Shown: positions 1 to 10,480, numbered from the stretch's first letter. The stretch: 64,000 nt of DNA from Acholoe squamosa (GCA_949317995.1 OX439040.1:22439830-22503829), one strand, 5' to 3'. Notes: a model not told the origin generated them from the sequence alone. Translations and numbers: made by a program.

Positions 1-528
1 GTATATATAGAGTTGACTTCTCAGTGGAGAGACACACCCCTTACCAGAGTCAGGACAGGATATCAGGACAGCACACAGCAGCCAAGAGCACCATGGAGGA
101 GGCATGGTTGAGGTTTGGGTGTAGCTCTGTCCTGGGCCAGGAACAGTTACATAGGTGCAGTAGTCCCAACAAAAGGACCTTAGGCAGGTATGAGGTTGAG
201 TTACACCTTGGAACTGTGGAGGCCAGCCTGGACTGTCTCGGGTGGGTGAGGTGCTAGGAAGGCATTTTGCCCAATAAGGGATTCTGATCTTTACTTTGAT
301 TCTGCTTTGTATTGTATCCTTGCTCTATTGTGTTGGAACAGATGTTGTACATCCACTGTGCTAATGGCTTTGTAGGTGCAGATTGTTATAATCTGAAAGG
401 TTATTCACTGATATAGCTATGTGCTATGGAGCTATTGTTTGCCATTTGAGATGTAAATTTAGAGTTGTACATAATTGAAACTACTGAGAAAGTAGTATGG
501 AGTTATTAATCAACCAGGGGCATCATGG

Positions 529-1010
529 AGGTTGGCAGTACGTCAGGGAGGTTGGCAGTATGTCAGGAGGGCGCACAGTGCATCAGAGGGCTGCCCAGTG
601 CATCAGAGGGGCACCCAGTATGTCAGAGGGGTGCTCAGTACGTCAGGGGCATCCAGTGTTCCAGAGAGGCATCCAGTGTCCCAGAGAGGCGTCCAGTGTT
701 CCAGAGAGGCGTCCAGAGTTCCAGAGAGGTGTCCAGTGTTCCAGAGGGGTGCCTAGTATGTCAGAGGTGTGCCTAGAATGTCAGAGGGGTGTCCACTGCA
801 TCAGAGGGGTGCCCAGTGTATCAGAGGGGTGTCCAGTGTTCCAGAGAGGCGTCCAGAGTTCCAGAGAGGTGTCCAGTGTTCCAGAGGGGTGCCTAGTATG
901 TCAGAGGTGTGCCTAGAACGTCAGAGGGGTGTCCAGTGCATCAGAGGGGTGCCCAGTGTGTCAGAGGGGTGCCCAGTGCATCAGTCAGTCATCCAATACA
1001 TCAGCGAGGT
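529..1010. repeat. 20-bp minisatellite with 140-bp higher-order period
   Basis: About two dozen imperfect copies of a 20-bp unit (GGTGCCCAGTGTATCAGAGG and variants such as GTGTCCAGTGTTCCAGAGAG). The block around 711-815 recurs with few changes at 851-955, an offset of exactly 140 bp or seven units. The array has therefore expanded by duplicating seven-unit blocks. Open frames here are by-products of the repeat, since 20 is not a multiple of three and all frames cycle through the same words. It lies between the two LTR-like repeats. Confidence 0.9.
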
Positions 1011-1498
1011 GTGTAGACGTTTTCAAGGGTTATAGGACATCACCCATGTATTTACAAATATCAGAGGACTGACACTAAGAATATATTTTTTATTGATTTA
1101 TACTAGGACAATGGAGATGTTTCCTGGTGAAGACAGTAATTGTGTATAATTGTATTTAATTATTTGTGTGACAAGGTAGGATCTACAATAAGATCCCGGT
1201 TGACATATTTTTTACAGAAAATGAGAAAATTTTTCTGATGAAGCCTAGAAACTTAGATAAAAACAAAAAAAAATTGAAAAAGTCATAAAAGCGGTGATGT
1301 ATAATTAATGGTGTGATACTTAGCTTTGAGTGGAACAAAGCATTTTAGTTCCCGAGGTGTAATATTGGGATATATGTGCATGGATTCATTATAATGATGT
1401 AACATTATATAAATTGAAACTTATATATGTGGAATCATCTATGATATTATAAGAATATTGTATTTTAATACATATTTGCTTGTTAACTTTGAAATGTT

Positions 1499-2164
1499 TG
1501 TGGTAGCCTGTGGTTACTACAGACTGCTTGGAGGTGGAGTTAGGAAAAGGTGTGAAAACTTGTCAGATTTAGCCATAATCCATACAGGCTGTAGTGGTGC
1601 AAGCTGGGACTTACTCCAGGGTGTGGGAAGCTAGGTATAATGGAAGGTGCAATAGCAATCTGTGAAATCTCCTAGAGGAGGAGTATATATAGAGTTGACT
1701 TCTCAGTGGAGAGACACACCCCTTACCAGAGTCAGGACAGGATATCAGGACAGCACACAGCAGCCAAGAGCACCATGGAGGAGGCATGGTTGAGGTTTGG
1801 GTGTAGCTCTGTCCTGGGCCAGGAACAGTTACATAGGTGCAGTAGTCCCAACCAAAGGACCTTAGGCAGGTATGAGGTTGAGTTACACCTTGGAACTGTG
1901 GAGGCCAGCCTGGACTGTCTCGGGTGGGTGAGGTGCTAGGAAGGCATTTTGCCCAATAAGGTATTGTGATCTTTACTTTGATTCTGCTTTGTATTGTATC
2001 CTTGCTCTATAGTGTTGGAACAGTTGTACTTGTACAGCCACTGTGCTAATGGTTTTGTAGGTGCAGATTGTTATAATCTGAGTGATATAGCTATGTGCTA
2101 TGGAGCTATTGTTTGCCATTTGAGATGTAAATTTAGAGTTGTACATAATTGAAACTACTGAGAA
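1499..2164 (+). repeat. Right-hand LTR-like repeat
   Basis: The shared part (1683-2164) matches 1-492 apart from scattered substitutions and a small length difference near 394. The sequence from 1499 (TGTGGTAGCCTGTGGTTAC) to the TATA-like word would be U3. Its left counterpart lies outside the window. The shared segment carries a start codon in good context (CACCATGG, near 1772), and a CAG/GTATGA donor-like word lies about 95 bp later, as expected of an LTR leader. Encoded function unknown. Confidence 0.5.
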
Positions 2165-2940
2165 TATTTTGTGACATATTGATAAAGATATCTCTCGAGA
2201 TAGCGAATAACACCAATAAATGTATTATGAAACCGCATTCTAGCTCCCTTTTGATATGCAATAATACATTTAGATCCTGAATTTTGAAAGTTAGTAGTAA
2301 CTGGAATATAGTATAAAGAGTAATATAAATGTTAAGGGGAAAGGACTTGATTCCACCCCCTAATCCAAATTTAACCAGAGTGGTTGGTTTTTAACACATT
2401 GCTTGTGTGAGTTAGCATGTTAGATTATCATTCAGCATTGGTATTTTTGGCCCAGCCCCTGCTGGGTCATTGGCGGCGGGTTTTCGGTCGAAAACTGATG
2501 GTCATGAATCGAAACTTTATATGGGAATTGCTCATCGAAATTGGGGGATAATTAAACAAAGAATCATGGAAACATATTCTTTAGGACATTGTCTTTCATT
2601 GTACATGCAACATTCCTGGAAAAAATTTCTTTACCTATGAAAATAGCTGAAGAAAAAACCTGACATATTTTACCTTCTTTCTCACGAAAACGAGGCTCCA
2701 TAGCATAGCATTGTGCGATAGATTTTCGCGATAGACATAACACATGGGTTCCTATGGGAATTGTCCAATTAAGACGCTTTTTTTCAGTAGGGCTGGAAGA
2801 CCGTTTATGTAATGCGATAGATGCAGGAAAAGTTGGGAAATTTTCGTATAAGACTGTTCATAGACCAACCTTGTAAATCGGACCGTCAAACTTTTGTTAT
2901 GGCTATCGCATTTCCGGCAAGGAGAGTTTAGGACTGTATG
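2165..2940. other. Unassigned spacer
   Basis: AT-rich, with no open frame of note. It contains one short repeat (listed separately) and the word TTCCGGCAAGGAG near 2910. That word recurs almost unchanged at about 3269 in the promoter candidate, so the two places may share an old duplicated segment. Confidence 0.4.
2444..2500 (+). repeat. Dispersed repeat, partner near 56157
   Basis: The pattern TTTTTGGCCCAG, then CTGGG, ATTGG and CGGGTTTTC with GTC, is shared in the same order and spacing with 56157-56205. Similarity is confined to about 55 bp, so this is probably one end of a dispersed element rather than a segmental duplication. Family not recognised. Confidence 0.4.
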
Positions 2941-2947
2941 TACGTAG

Positions 2948-3033
2948 TAGTATACACAGAGGACGCAGGCTGTTATGATTTCTATGTCTTAGCCCTTACA
3001 CCAGCTACTGCCTGCGCCCTCTGACATACTATA
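2948..3033. repeat. Imperfect inverted repeat (hairpin)
   Basis: The left arm 2948-2970 (TAGTATACACAGAGGACGCA and on) pairs with the right arm 3010-3033 (reverse complement TAGTATGTCAGAGGGCGCAG and on), with two or three mismatches and one indel. The loop is about 39 bp. This could be a small MITE relic or simply a palindrome. No precursor-RNA claim is made. Confidence 0.5.
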
Positions 3034-3259
3034 TATGTACTATATGTACTAGTCTTTACACTCTCCCTCCAGCCTGAACATCCTCGTGCGAGTTCGCACA
3101 TGTGCGCAGTGTGACCAGTCGTCAGATTTCATTTTATAACAGTAAATTGAGGGGATTTATTCGATTCAATTCGATTAATATTGCCAAACATGCATGGATT
3201 ATATTCAAAAAGTCATTAATTTCAAGTTAAATCGATATAATCTATCATTTCTTTGTCAA

Positions 3260-3421
3260 AAATGCTACTTCCGGCAAGGAGGGGTCGCGCATGCGCACGG
3301 AACATCAAAATCCAAAATGGCGGACAGCGAGACGATCGCCTTACGGTGCTATCGAAACTGCTGGATTATAACAAAATGGAGGAGAATTACATTGTCTCAT
3401 GCGTTTGTATGGTTAATATGA
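3260..3421 (+). promoter_or_regulatory. Candidate TATA-less promoter: ETS + NRF1 + YY1
   Basis: Three motifs that typically mark housekeeping promoters occur in order within 60 bp: ACTTCCGG (ETS, 3267-3274), GCGCATGCGC (NRF1 palindrome, 3287-3296) and AAAATGGCGGAC (YY1-type, 3314-3325). The ATG inside the YY1 word (3317) opens a 34-codon frame starting MADSETIALRCYRN and ending at 3421. No strong splice donor is visible inside that frame, so the coding reading is weak. The motif order and strand suggest transcription to the right. Confidence 0.35.
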
Positions 3422-3659
3422 ATCCTTATTCAAGAGTTGCTGGTATTGTGCAATGCTTAACTCGCCAGGAGAGGAGTTATTCGCCAATGAAACATGCGAG
3501 CGATAATGGGTGCAATCTCCATAGCCTTAAGCATTGACGACTTCGACACACTGTCACTATAGTGCCAGTCACCTACGGTAGGTCTTGGACCCTCCAACTA
3601 GTCAGAATTTTTTATCTTTTCTTCCTATACATTGTACTTCAACTCATATGTGTGAAAAC

Positions 3660-3692
3660 CTGGGCCATATGTGATGTATATCACACATTAAT
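3660..3692 (+). repeat. Short dispersed palindromic repeat, partner at 56785
   Basis: CTGGGCCATATGTGAT, a short TATATCACACATTAA segment and a T-rich tail occur here and at 56785-56816 in the same orientation. The core TGTGATATATATCACA is palindromic. Probably the end of a dispersed element, family not recognised. Confidence 0.45.
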
Positions 3693-3974
3693 TTTTTTAG
3701 AAAGGGAAAGGTAAATACAAGGATTTGTGACCCTCCTCTTTGATGTAATTGATCTGTGGGCATTAGGCCCTCCTCCCCACTTCCTGTTAAAAATGTCATC
3801 GCCAGAGAACCATCGAAATTCTGATAACTACAACAGGACTAATAATCAGAAAGTAGCTATAGACTATTAAGCAGTTCCCACTCTTCATGGCATCGCCAAC
3901 AACTCCCCTCTACCCTAATTCCCACCTTCCTTATGGTGTAAGGACCACCCAACAATACCAGCGTCTTAGACGGC
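3693..3974. other. Unassigned spacer
   Basis: Mixed composition with C-rich patches (CCCTCCTCCCC near 3770 and CAACTCCCCTC near 3900). No frame, repeat partner or motif cluster was noticed. Confidence 0.4.
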
Positions 3975-4101
3975 CTTTGTGCGCAGGCGCGTGTGATGAC
4001 CAATCAGAGTGGGGCTTTTAATTTGACGCCGTCGCAACCTCTGCTGAGAAGTCCAGTGTCACGGCGAATGTGTCTCGCTCAAATGATTCCAGCAAATCAA
4101 G
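3975..4101 (+). promoter_or_regulatory. Candidate promoter (NRF1 + CCAAT) and short first exon
   Basis: GCGCAGGCGC (NRF1-like, 3981-3990) is followed by a consensus NF-Y box ACCAATCAG (3999-4007). About 60 bp downstream an ATG at 4068 opens a frame of 11 codons (MCLAQMIPANQ). It reaches a donor-like CAA/GTAAGAG at 4100/4101 exactly on a codon boundary. The context of this ATG is poor (C at -3), and no matching acceptor was identified. The promoter motifs are stronger evidence than the exon. Confidence 0.28.
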
Positions 4102-5480
4102 TAAGAGGGTGTCATCCCAGCTACTGAGGCGCTCCCCACAGGAGCGGGAAATCAAGGTCAAACGGGGCAATTTGCTCACACGTTAGCGGCGACTTTCATG
4201 GAGACCTTGCCTTGTGAATGTGTCGCTTGGAAGAGGGAGAGAGACGGATAATGCCCTCAGCCCCTTTGTCTGCCTCAACAAGGGTGACTTCCCCAGGACT
4301 CAGTGCACAGGGGCTCAAGCACACGGAAATAATTTGGCTGAGTGCATTGAAGATCTGGGAAAGGATCTTTGTCTTGGATCTATATTTTCTCTTTTTTAAG
4401 AAAGAGAGGGGGGGGGGGAGGGCTACAAAAGAGGACTGGAGGGGATTAGCATGTCGGAGAATATTATATTAATAGCCTTGAAGTACATGTTTCGTTTGGA
4501 CTCAGAATAGAGTTGACAGTTTTCTCACTTTTGTAGGAATTCCTACTTTTTGACACTAAGGTTTCTTTTGTTACATTTCTTAGAGGTGCAGAAAGGTCAA
4601 CTGAAGGTAAAATACCACAGATGAGGTCTTGATTGACATCAATACTTCCAGTCAAACAAAGAAGAAGGATTTTTTTAACCAAGGGGATAGCGGTAGTAGC
4701 AAATGAAAGGAGTCGTATAGATCTAGCCACTCGATATCTAGAAAGCTTAGCGTAGATATTTCATACATGTTAAATAACACTTTATACTAGATTTGAACCC
4801 ATGATATTCAGAGTTGAGATAGTCTGCCCCATTTTCAGATTGGTCTTTAATACAAATGGAGTCTGAAACATGTTCGGTTTCAGTTCACTACATCCCAATC
4901 ATCTCGCTGCATTTAGTCCAGGCCCATTTCTTCCTCCAGAGTGCCTCCAAGGCTATTGTCAGAGAAGCCTTCTCTGTCCCTCCATTACAGCAATGATGAA
5001 TTAGAGGGGACAAATCCTTTTAATGTTACAATTGAAACTGCCCCAATTTCTCTCCCTAGACTATTGAGCAGCTCTCTACCAAGGGACAAACTGCCTCTAA
5101 GGGTTTAAGTCAATGCTTATACCCCAAATGGACAAATTTAATGACACCTTTTAAATCAGTCGTGTTCATAATGTCCATCATTTATAGCATTATCTTCACC
5201 TTTATCCATTTGAAACCTGCTGTTTAATTCCACACGAAAACGTCGTTTTATGGCACCATAATAGACTTCCCTTCAGGCCTGGGTGAGAACGAAGAGACCA
5301 ATCGGCACGCTCAGGATCATATTTGAGATGCCAAAAAGGGACAAAACCCTCACAAGAGAAATCCAATGAAAACATCAGAAACTCTCATCCATGCTTTTTA
5401 CTACTTATTTTACCAGGACTTTTTAGGTAGAAAAACTCAGCCGACCATCATGATCTGTAATGAGCACGTACTGGTTTAAT
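4102..5480. other. Unassigned spacer with a possible tRNA-SINE scrap
   Basis: A homopurine/G-rich run lies at about 4400-4425. Around 4785-4860 the minus strand reads GGGTTCAAATCT, close to a pol III B box, about 40 bp after a CAGACTATCTC word that could be a decayed A-box region. This is too degraded to call a SINE firmly. The rest is ordinary sequence without coding signs. Confidence 0.25.
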
Positions 5481-5484
5481 GCAC

Positions 5485-5582
5485 GCCTCTTCGTGTTGTC
5501 ATGGCAACGAGGAAATTTCAAAATGGCGGCGCTTAGTCTTACTTTCAGACCGGTTTTAAACTCACCTGCCAGCCCCATGTAA
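5485..5582 (+). promoter_or_regulatory. Candidate promoter: RFX X-box + YY1 start
   Basis: GTTGTCATGGCAAC (5495-5508) differs at one position from the ideal palindromic RFX X-box GTTGCCATGGCAAC. Fourteen bases later comes TTCAAAATGGCGGCG, a YY1-type word with an ATG at 5523. That ATG opens 19 codons (MAALSLTFRPVLNSPASPM). On the other strand the same block has a strong donor word GCAG/GTGAGT (junction 5566/5565) after ATGGGGCTG. Transcription could therefore start in either direction. X-box promoters usually belong to ciliary or MHC-type genes. No gene body was found. Confidence 0.3.
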
Positions 5583-6999
5583 AGATCAGGCAGAGGTATT
5601 TATAACCAAGAAGTATCAAAGACATCATGTTAACTGGTCAAGGACATAATGTATCTTATGTCTTCTTGATTTCTTCTTCATGGCCTTGCCTCTTCCAGTT
5701 ATCAGCTAGGGTAAATAAAACATTCAAAATGCTTAAAAGGCATTCGCTGAGGTACTTTCTTTAGTCAAATTTGACGTACTGTATCAGCAAGCACCTTGCA
5801 GGTGCTATATTTTGGATCATTGATGAGTATATAATCCCAAGGCATGGTGATGTCTTTGAAGAGTTAATTCCATACCTACCGTATTTGTATTTACAGCAGC
5901 CCATTCATAGCAGATTCATAGAAGCGTCCATATAGACCTAAGGGGGTTGATATGACATTACCAGGATGTGAAATACAAATGTTGCCTTGTATGAGGGGAA
6001 TATAGGGAGATGTCAGGGGGAATTTAGTTAATGTTTGACTATAAGCGAGGGAGGTAGTGGGACTGTGGAAAAAGAAAAAAAAAGTTCTCATTGTAGGCTG
6101 GCGTGCAGTTCTTGTAAAGCTGTGTCATGCTGGGTAAATGTTATTTTTCCCTGTATAATAGAGGAGTATCCCCGTGTATGATTCGTTCCTTCTTACGCCA
6201 AGAAGGCCTGGGGCATGTATGTGTATGTGATGTATATAATGTTTCCTAGAAAAGGTAGCTTAACCCTTCAAGGACGGGATTATAGTGCTTTCAAGTTTCA
6301 TGTTACAATACCGTGGGCTGTTACCCTTCTGGCGAACAACTAGCAAGAACTGCCTTTGTACAGTGGTTACAAGTTTGCTATGCGTTAACTAATGTATTCT
6401 TTTTTATCATAGTTATACACATCTGTCACAAAAAAAGAAAATATCACGCTCTCACTTCCGATAACATAAATACTGATATATGTAATGCATATTTTAATAC
6501 CTAGGTCGGTACAGACCACATGTGTACATAAATATTAGATGGGCACCTTTCACATGAACATCAGTGAGGCTATTCTATATGGCTGTTACATTAGGGAATT
6601 CATTCTATATGCATGGTGCTTATGGACCTCATAAATCTTGCATAGATCACCACAGGGTACCTGGGGCTGTATCCGCTGATGAGAAATTTGTTCTGATTGT
6701 TGTGATGAGGGCAGAAAGGGGAAAGACTTTTTCATGTACATGGTCTAGAAATATAGTACTGGATGGTCGAATTCCCACTTTTTTGCATACCGAAATAATT
6801 GTCTTGTAAAACTATAGCATCAGTTTTAATTCCAAGCTTATTGACCTAGCAATGGACTCACAGCCCACAACAGTTGCCTTCTTTGTGCATTATATTTCAT
6901 GACACAAATTTGGTTTGGGCTTTGCACAGAGACGAGCGTCCCTACTTTTGTGGAAATTCCCGATCCCCCCTAGCATTCTGTATGTAGGGAATTGCAATA
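5583..6999. other. Unassigned spacer
   Basis: No supported gene. TAACCCTTCAAGG at about 6260 is a lone end of the window's commonest MITE family. The 81-codon frame at 6564-6809 has no recognisable motif and no flanking splice signals, and I treat it as chance. Confidence 0.4.
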
Positions 7000-7881
7000 C
7001 ACTGCAAAAATGGTGTTTAGATCCTAAACACAATTCTAAACATTCTTGCAACATTTTTGTAATCACATTAATTTCCTAAACATGTTTAGCCAAACAATGT
7101 GTTTAGCTAAAGTGTTTAGAAATCTAGGTGTTTAGGTTCAAAATTTGTGTTTAGATATCAATGAAATTTTGTGTTTAGATGTTTATGAACTTTTGTGTTT
7201 AGATGGCTAAGTGATTTGGTGGGAAGTAAGGGTTTGCAGACATGTATCCATTAGAAAAATAAAGGAATATCTTTTGATTGTTTTCTCATTTACTGGAGGA
7301 CATCAGCAGGTATTTACACTGCAAAGTCTCCAAAGATGTCAGCCACAGCTATATACACATATGTACACACTGCATTAGAATAGGAGACTTGAGGAAGTAC
7401 AACAGGTTTTTTGCTTTATACTTTACAAAATAACATGACATAGGTGTAAGTCATCGAGCTCATTGATAATTATATTGTAACGATGGTGGTGCAAGTTGAA
7501 TTTAGTTAATTTTCTATTGTTGTGTCTATTTTCATAACATTTAATGACATGACACTATGATAAAAGGAGTTTGGGGATATTTGTCACAACAATTGATTAT
7601 AACTGTGTGCAGATAGTCCATTCAGAGGTAGTGCTGCTACCTAGTGTGGGTTTGACATCCAAGTATCTAAACATATTGATGTTTAAGTCTAAACACCTAA
7701 TATTCAACTGTTTAAACTCTAAACATCTGAACATGTTTAGCAAAACTGTCTATGTATTTAGAATAAAAGTGTTATTTTCCTAAATGTGTAGTCAATGATA
7801 CACCTAACTGACATATATGTTTAGGTTTTAAACATGTTTAGACCTAAACATGTTTAAAATCTAAACACCATTTTTGCAGTG
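7000..7881. mobile_element. Non-autonomous CACTG DNA transposon, 882 bp
   Basis: Perfect terminal inverted repeats of over 20 bp start CACTGCAAAAATGGTGTTTA at 7000 and end with the complement at 7881. The flanks are TA on both sides, fitting a 2-bp target duplication. About 200 bp inside each end is packed with TGTTTAG/CTAAACA words in both orientations, the subterminal-repeat pattern typical of CACTA/EnSpm-like elements. The interior (about 7210-7660) has no transposase. A Tc1/mariner origin would also give TA, but sibling CACTG elements here have TG, CA or TT duplications, which argues against it. Confidence 0.8.
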
Positions 7882-7883
7882 TA

Positions 7884-8222
7884 CTCTCCTGTTGGAAGAT
7901 TGACCAAATCTGGACGATTTCCAACAAATTCATGACCAGTGCGTTGCATTCAGAAGTATAAAGATGCATGGGAACTTTACTTGCATGCTTCAGCCTTTTT
8001 TGCCTCAAGTTAAGAGTCTATTGCTTCCTGCCTAATCTTCACTTTGAGGCTACCTTCTTCCCATAACTTGTCTTGTTCACGCTTACTTGATCCTTGCCTT
8101 ATACCAGAACGCTGGGACAAGAACCATGTGGACATGCGCCCATCCTCCAGTCATGTCTTCAGCCGATGGGATTCTCCTGTCGCCATGTTCTCCGTTGCAC
8201 CCCACCTGCTCGGCCCTGGATG
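7884..8222. other. Unassigned spacer
   Basis: Pyrimidine-rich single-copy-looking sequence (CTTGCCTTATACC, CATCCTCCAGTC). The 60-codon frame here has no support. Confidence 0.35.
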
Positions 8223-8489
8223 CTAACCCTTTAAGGGGATTCACAGTGCCTTGATACACTCTACTTTAGTGCACAAAGCCCTTGGAGGGCTTTCATCATC
8301 ATGATTCCTGAATGCAACCCGAGTGATAAACTCGCCATAATGCATGCATCATGCTGATCCTCCAAAGTTTCTATAGGCCTTCACCGAAGCGCTTCACATG
8401 ATCCAGTAATGCATGGTGTAGCATAATTCATAACAGATTAGCAAAAAATAGGAATCCTTGAGGCATCATGACTCGCATAAAGGGTTAGG
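8223..8489. mobile_element. TTAACCC-type MITE, complete copy
   Basis: It begins TAACCCTTTAAGG and ends with the complement-like ATAAAGGGTTA, about 265 bp. Inside are the family words ATGATTCCTGAATGCA, ATAATGCATGCATCATG and AACTCGCCA. The ends resemble piggyBac-type termini (TTAA plus CCCTTT), but the outer bases are C and G here, so a strict TTAA duplication is not shown. No coding capacity. Confidence 0.6.
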
Positions 8490-8559
8490 AGCAACGTGCA
8501 TGTCGCACCAAGCGACCAAACCACGAAGACCCCATCTCAGCCACTTCCGACCCATCAGT

Positions 8560-8930
8560 CGCGTGCTCTGCCCATTCTGTCCGTACAGCAGACGACTTTT
8601 AGCCGATTTTCCGCCATTTTTATTTCTCACTCTTCCAATTCCCTTGTGGCGCATCTCCATCACGCTCCAATCACAATGTATGTTTATATAACAAAGCAGA
8701 TAAGAGAGAAGCGTGGACCGTTGATTTCAGAGCGGAAGTGGGCTTGGATTGAGTTTACTTGATGGCTATTATCTCTAGGATAGCCTGGGCCGTTAAGGGG
8801 GCCGCCATTACGTTGCGTATCACCCGGATGTAAGCGTCGCACTTGACGCCGTCAAAAATCCAATCATCAGACACCGTTAGCGGAAGTTGGCTTGGAGCGC
8901 TGCCTGTTGGGTATATGTCGTACTAGGTAG
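8560..8930. promoter_or_regulatory. Dense ETS/GATA/FOX/YY1 motif cluster
   Basis: Within about 330 bp are YY1-like CCGCCATTTT (8611-8620) and GCCGCCATTA (8801-8810); forkhead TGTTTAT (8681-8687); GATA site AGATAAG (8698-8704); three ETS sites AGCGGAAGTG (8731-8740), CCGGATGT (8824-8831) and AGCGGAAGT (8879-8887); and a CCAAT word at about 8859. The segment is more GC-rich and CpG-bearing than its surroundings. Motif density suggests an enhancer or CpG-type promoter. No transcript start or exon could be assigned. Confidence 0.35.
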
Positions 8931-9544
8931 TGTGTGTCTGCTAGAGCGGAAAATGGGATTCTCGTGAGATCCCATTGGGCTTAGGCCCCGCATGCGCAGA
9001 TGGATATGGAACTGTTTGAGGAGCTCATTCAGCTCTGACTTACAACACTAACTGCAGCCAAAGGGTAAAATACCATCTTAAAACCGCATTCTGTCCACTG
9101 CCTCATGTCTTTTCTTATTGTTATTGAATCCGTGTGAACGCACAGTATTTATCATTGAGTTTTATAAAGAAATGCAAAACTACCCTCCCAACAAATGAAG
9201 CACAGAAAGGATCGTGTTTTCTGTGTCATCAAAATGAAATTAAATATTAAAAGCTTTCTTACTAGGCAATCTTTTATAGCTCATTCAGAATCATTCAGAT
9301 TTTCAGAGAGGTCTGACCGTTTAAGGAAATGCATAATTATCCTTTGTTTTTATGATGCATGAACGCAGTCCTTGCAGGAAGCTTATTTTGCAAATACAGG
9401 GTTAGTACACGCCTGAAGGATGGGTATAATTCAAAAATGTTAGAGCGGGTCATGAGTTGCAGAATGATGCTACACTGGTGCATCAAGACATGGGCTGGAT
9501 TTGAAGCCTCGAGAAAATATTCAGTCTTCAAATATCTAAGACCC
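8931..9544. other. Unassigned spacer
   Basis: Contains a short palindrome near 8955 (GGGATTCTCGTGAGATCCC). Frames at 9337-9595 on both strands overlap each other and carry no motif. ACACGCCTGAAGG at about 9410 resembles ACACGCCTAAAACCC at 24010, just ahead of related GTCCAC words, so an old repeat may span this region. Confidence 0.35.
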
Positions 9545-9822
9545 ATAGTCCACTTGGCTTTTCAGCAGCGAATGAGCCATACATTTCCTATGTAAATTGC
9601 TATGATAGAGGCCAAGTGGGCTCTCGATGTAACATCGAGAGTCCACTTGGCCTCTGTCGCACAATTGAGCCATACATTTCCTATATCAATTCCTCCGATA
9701 GAGGCCTTAGTGGACTATCGATGTTACATCGAGAGTCCACTTGGCCTCTGTCGCCAGATTTTATATAGGATTTGTATAGCGCAATCGGCCGACAGAGGCC
9801 AAGTGGACTATCGATATTAGGC
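9545..9822. repeat. Tandem array of palindromic units (about 93-96 bp)
   Basis: GAGGCCAAGTGG-type words alternate with their complement CCACTTGGCCTC five or more times. The first full palindrome (about 9607-9656) has arms of some 24 bp meeting at ATGTAACAT with no real loop. Family words recur at fixed distance: GAGCCATACATTTCC at 9574 and 9667 (93 bp apart), and GAGGCC at about 9608, 9701 and 9797. The third unit has lost part of its spacer. A related word CCCATAGTCCAC occurs at 9541 and 24028. The frames here are repeat by-products. Confidence 0.7.
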
Positions 9823-10308
9823 AACAAACGCCACTGAGCAACTTTGATGAGGCTACAATGAATCTTTCCCTGCCAGTTATCGTATACAAGTAGGCCAATG
9901 CAAAACCGTACCATATACATACATGGATCCCTATTGTTGTGATAAATATAAGTGAAGCAAAACAATAGGAAGCATAGTCTCACAAGGATTATCACCATCT
10001 GCCTATAGCACTTATGTCCTACCATAGAAAGGCGGCCCATGTGCCGACTGGGAAACAGACCCAATCTGTTAACCTACTCCTCGCTTATAGAGACTCAGCC
10101 CCCAATCTGTTTGTGCTGCCGGAAGCCTGTCTCCACGCCTGCGCACGGGATTCTCTCCTGAAAAGCCGCCTAATAGATTCGATTTGCATGGTGGCCTTTT
10201 TTATTGGCTTGTCCCTGGAATTTTTGTCAGGTTGTTCTTGGTTACACTGTTGGCAAACTGGTGCCTCTAGTAACTCTGCTTTCTTCTGCACCCATGGCGC
10301 TAATAGGG
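9823..10308. other. Unassigned spacer
   Basis: Single-copy-looking. The frame at 10014-10322 and the antisense frame at 10085-10315 mirror each other and lack motifs. CCTGCGCACGGGATTC near 10138 is a CpG-bearing patch. Confidence 0.35.
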
Positions 10309-10480
10309 CTCTCACCCTTTAAGAACTGCATAGTGCATAAAGTATCATATTGATGCATTATGTCCACTTGTCATGATGCATAGGTGTGCACTGGGGCTGC
10401 ATTTATGCATCATGACGATGGGGTTGGTACAATTCCCATGGGGTTGATACACTCACGGAGAGTGGGCATGGGACACACGT
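10309..10480. mobile_element. TTAACCC-type MITE, partial copy
   Basis: Starts CACCCTTTAAGAACTGC and carries the family words GATGCATTATG, CATGATGCATAGG, TTATGCATCATGAC, and GGGTTGATACACTC (also seen at 57308). The far end is not clear, so the right boundary is approximate. Confidence 0.5.

Larger units (their letters stand above)
1..2164 (+). mobile_element. LTR-retrotransposon-like fossil, left end cut by window
   Basis: Two long direct repeats (about 1-492 and 1683-2164) are roughly 97% identical and enclose about 1.2 kb that holds a minisatellite and no recognisable gag or pol. Each repeat starts with a TATA-like TATATATAGAG, and an AATAAG word lies some 265 bp further on, followed by a GT-rich stretch. 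That order fits the U3-R-U5 plan of an LTR. The right copy probably begins upstream at about 1499 (TGTGGTAGCC). The high identity between copies suggests a recent insertion. A short internal region without coding capacity would make it a TRIM/LARD-type, non-autonomous element. No clear primer-binding site or polypurine tract was found, so a tandem duplication of an ordinary segment remains possible. Confidence 0.45.
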
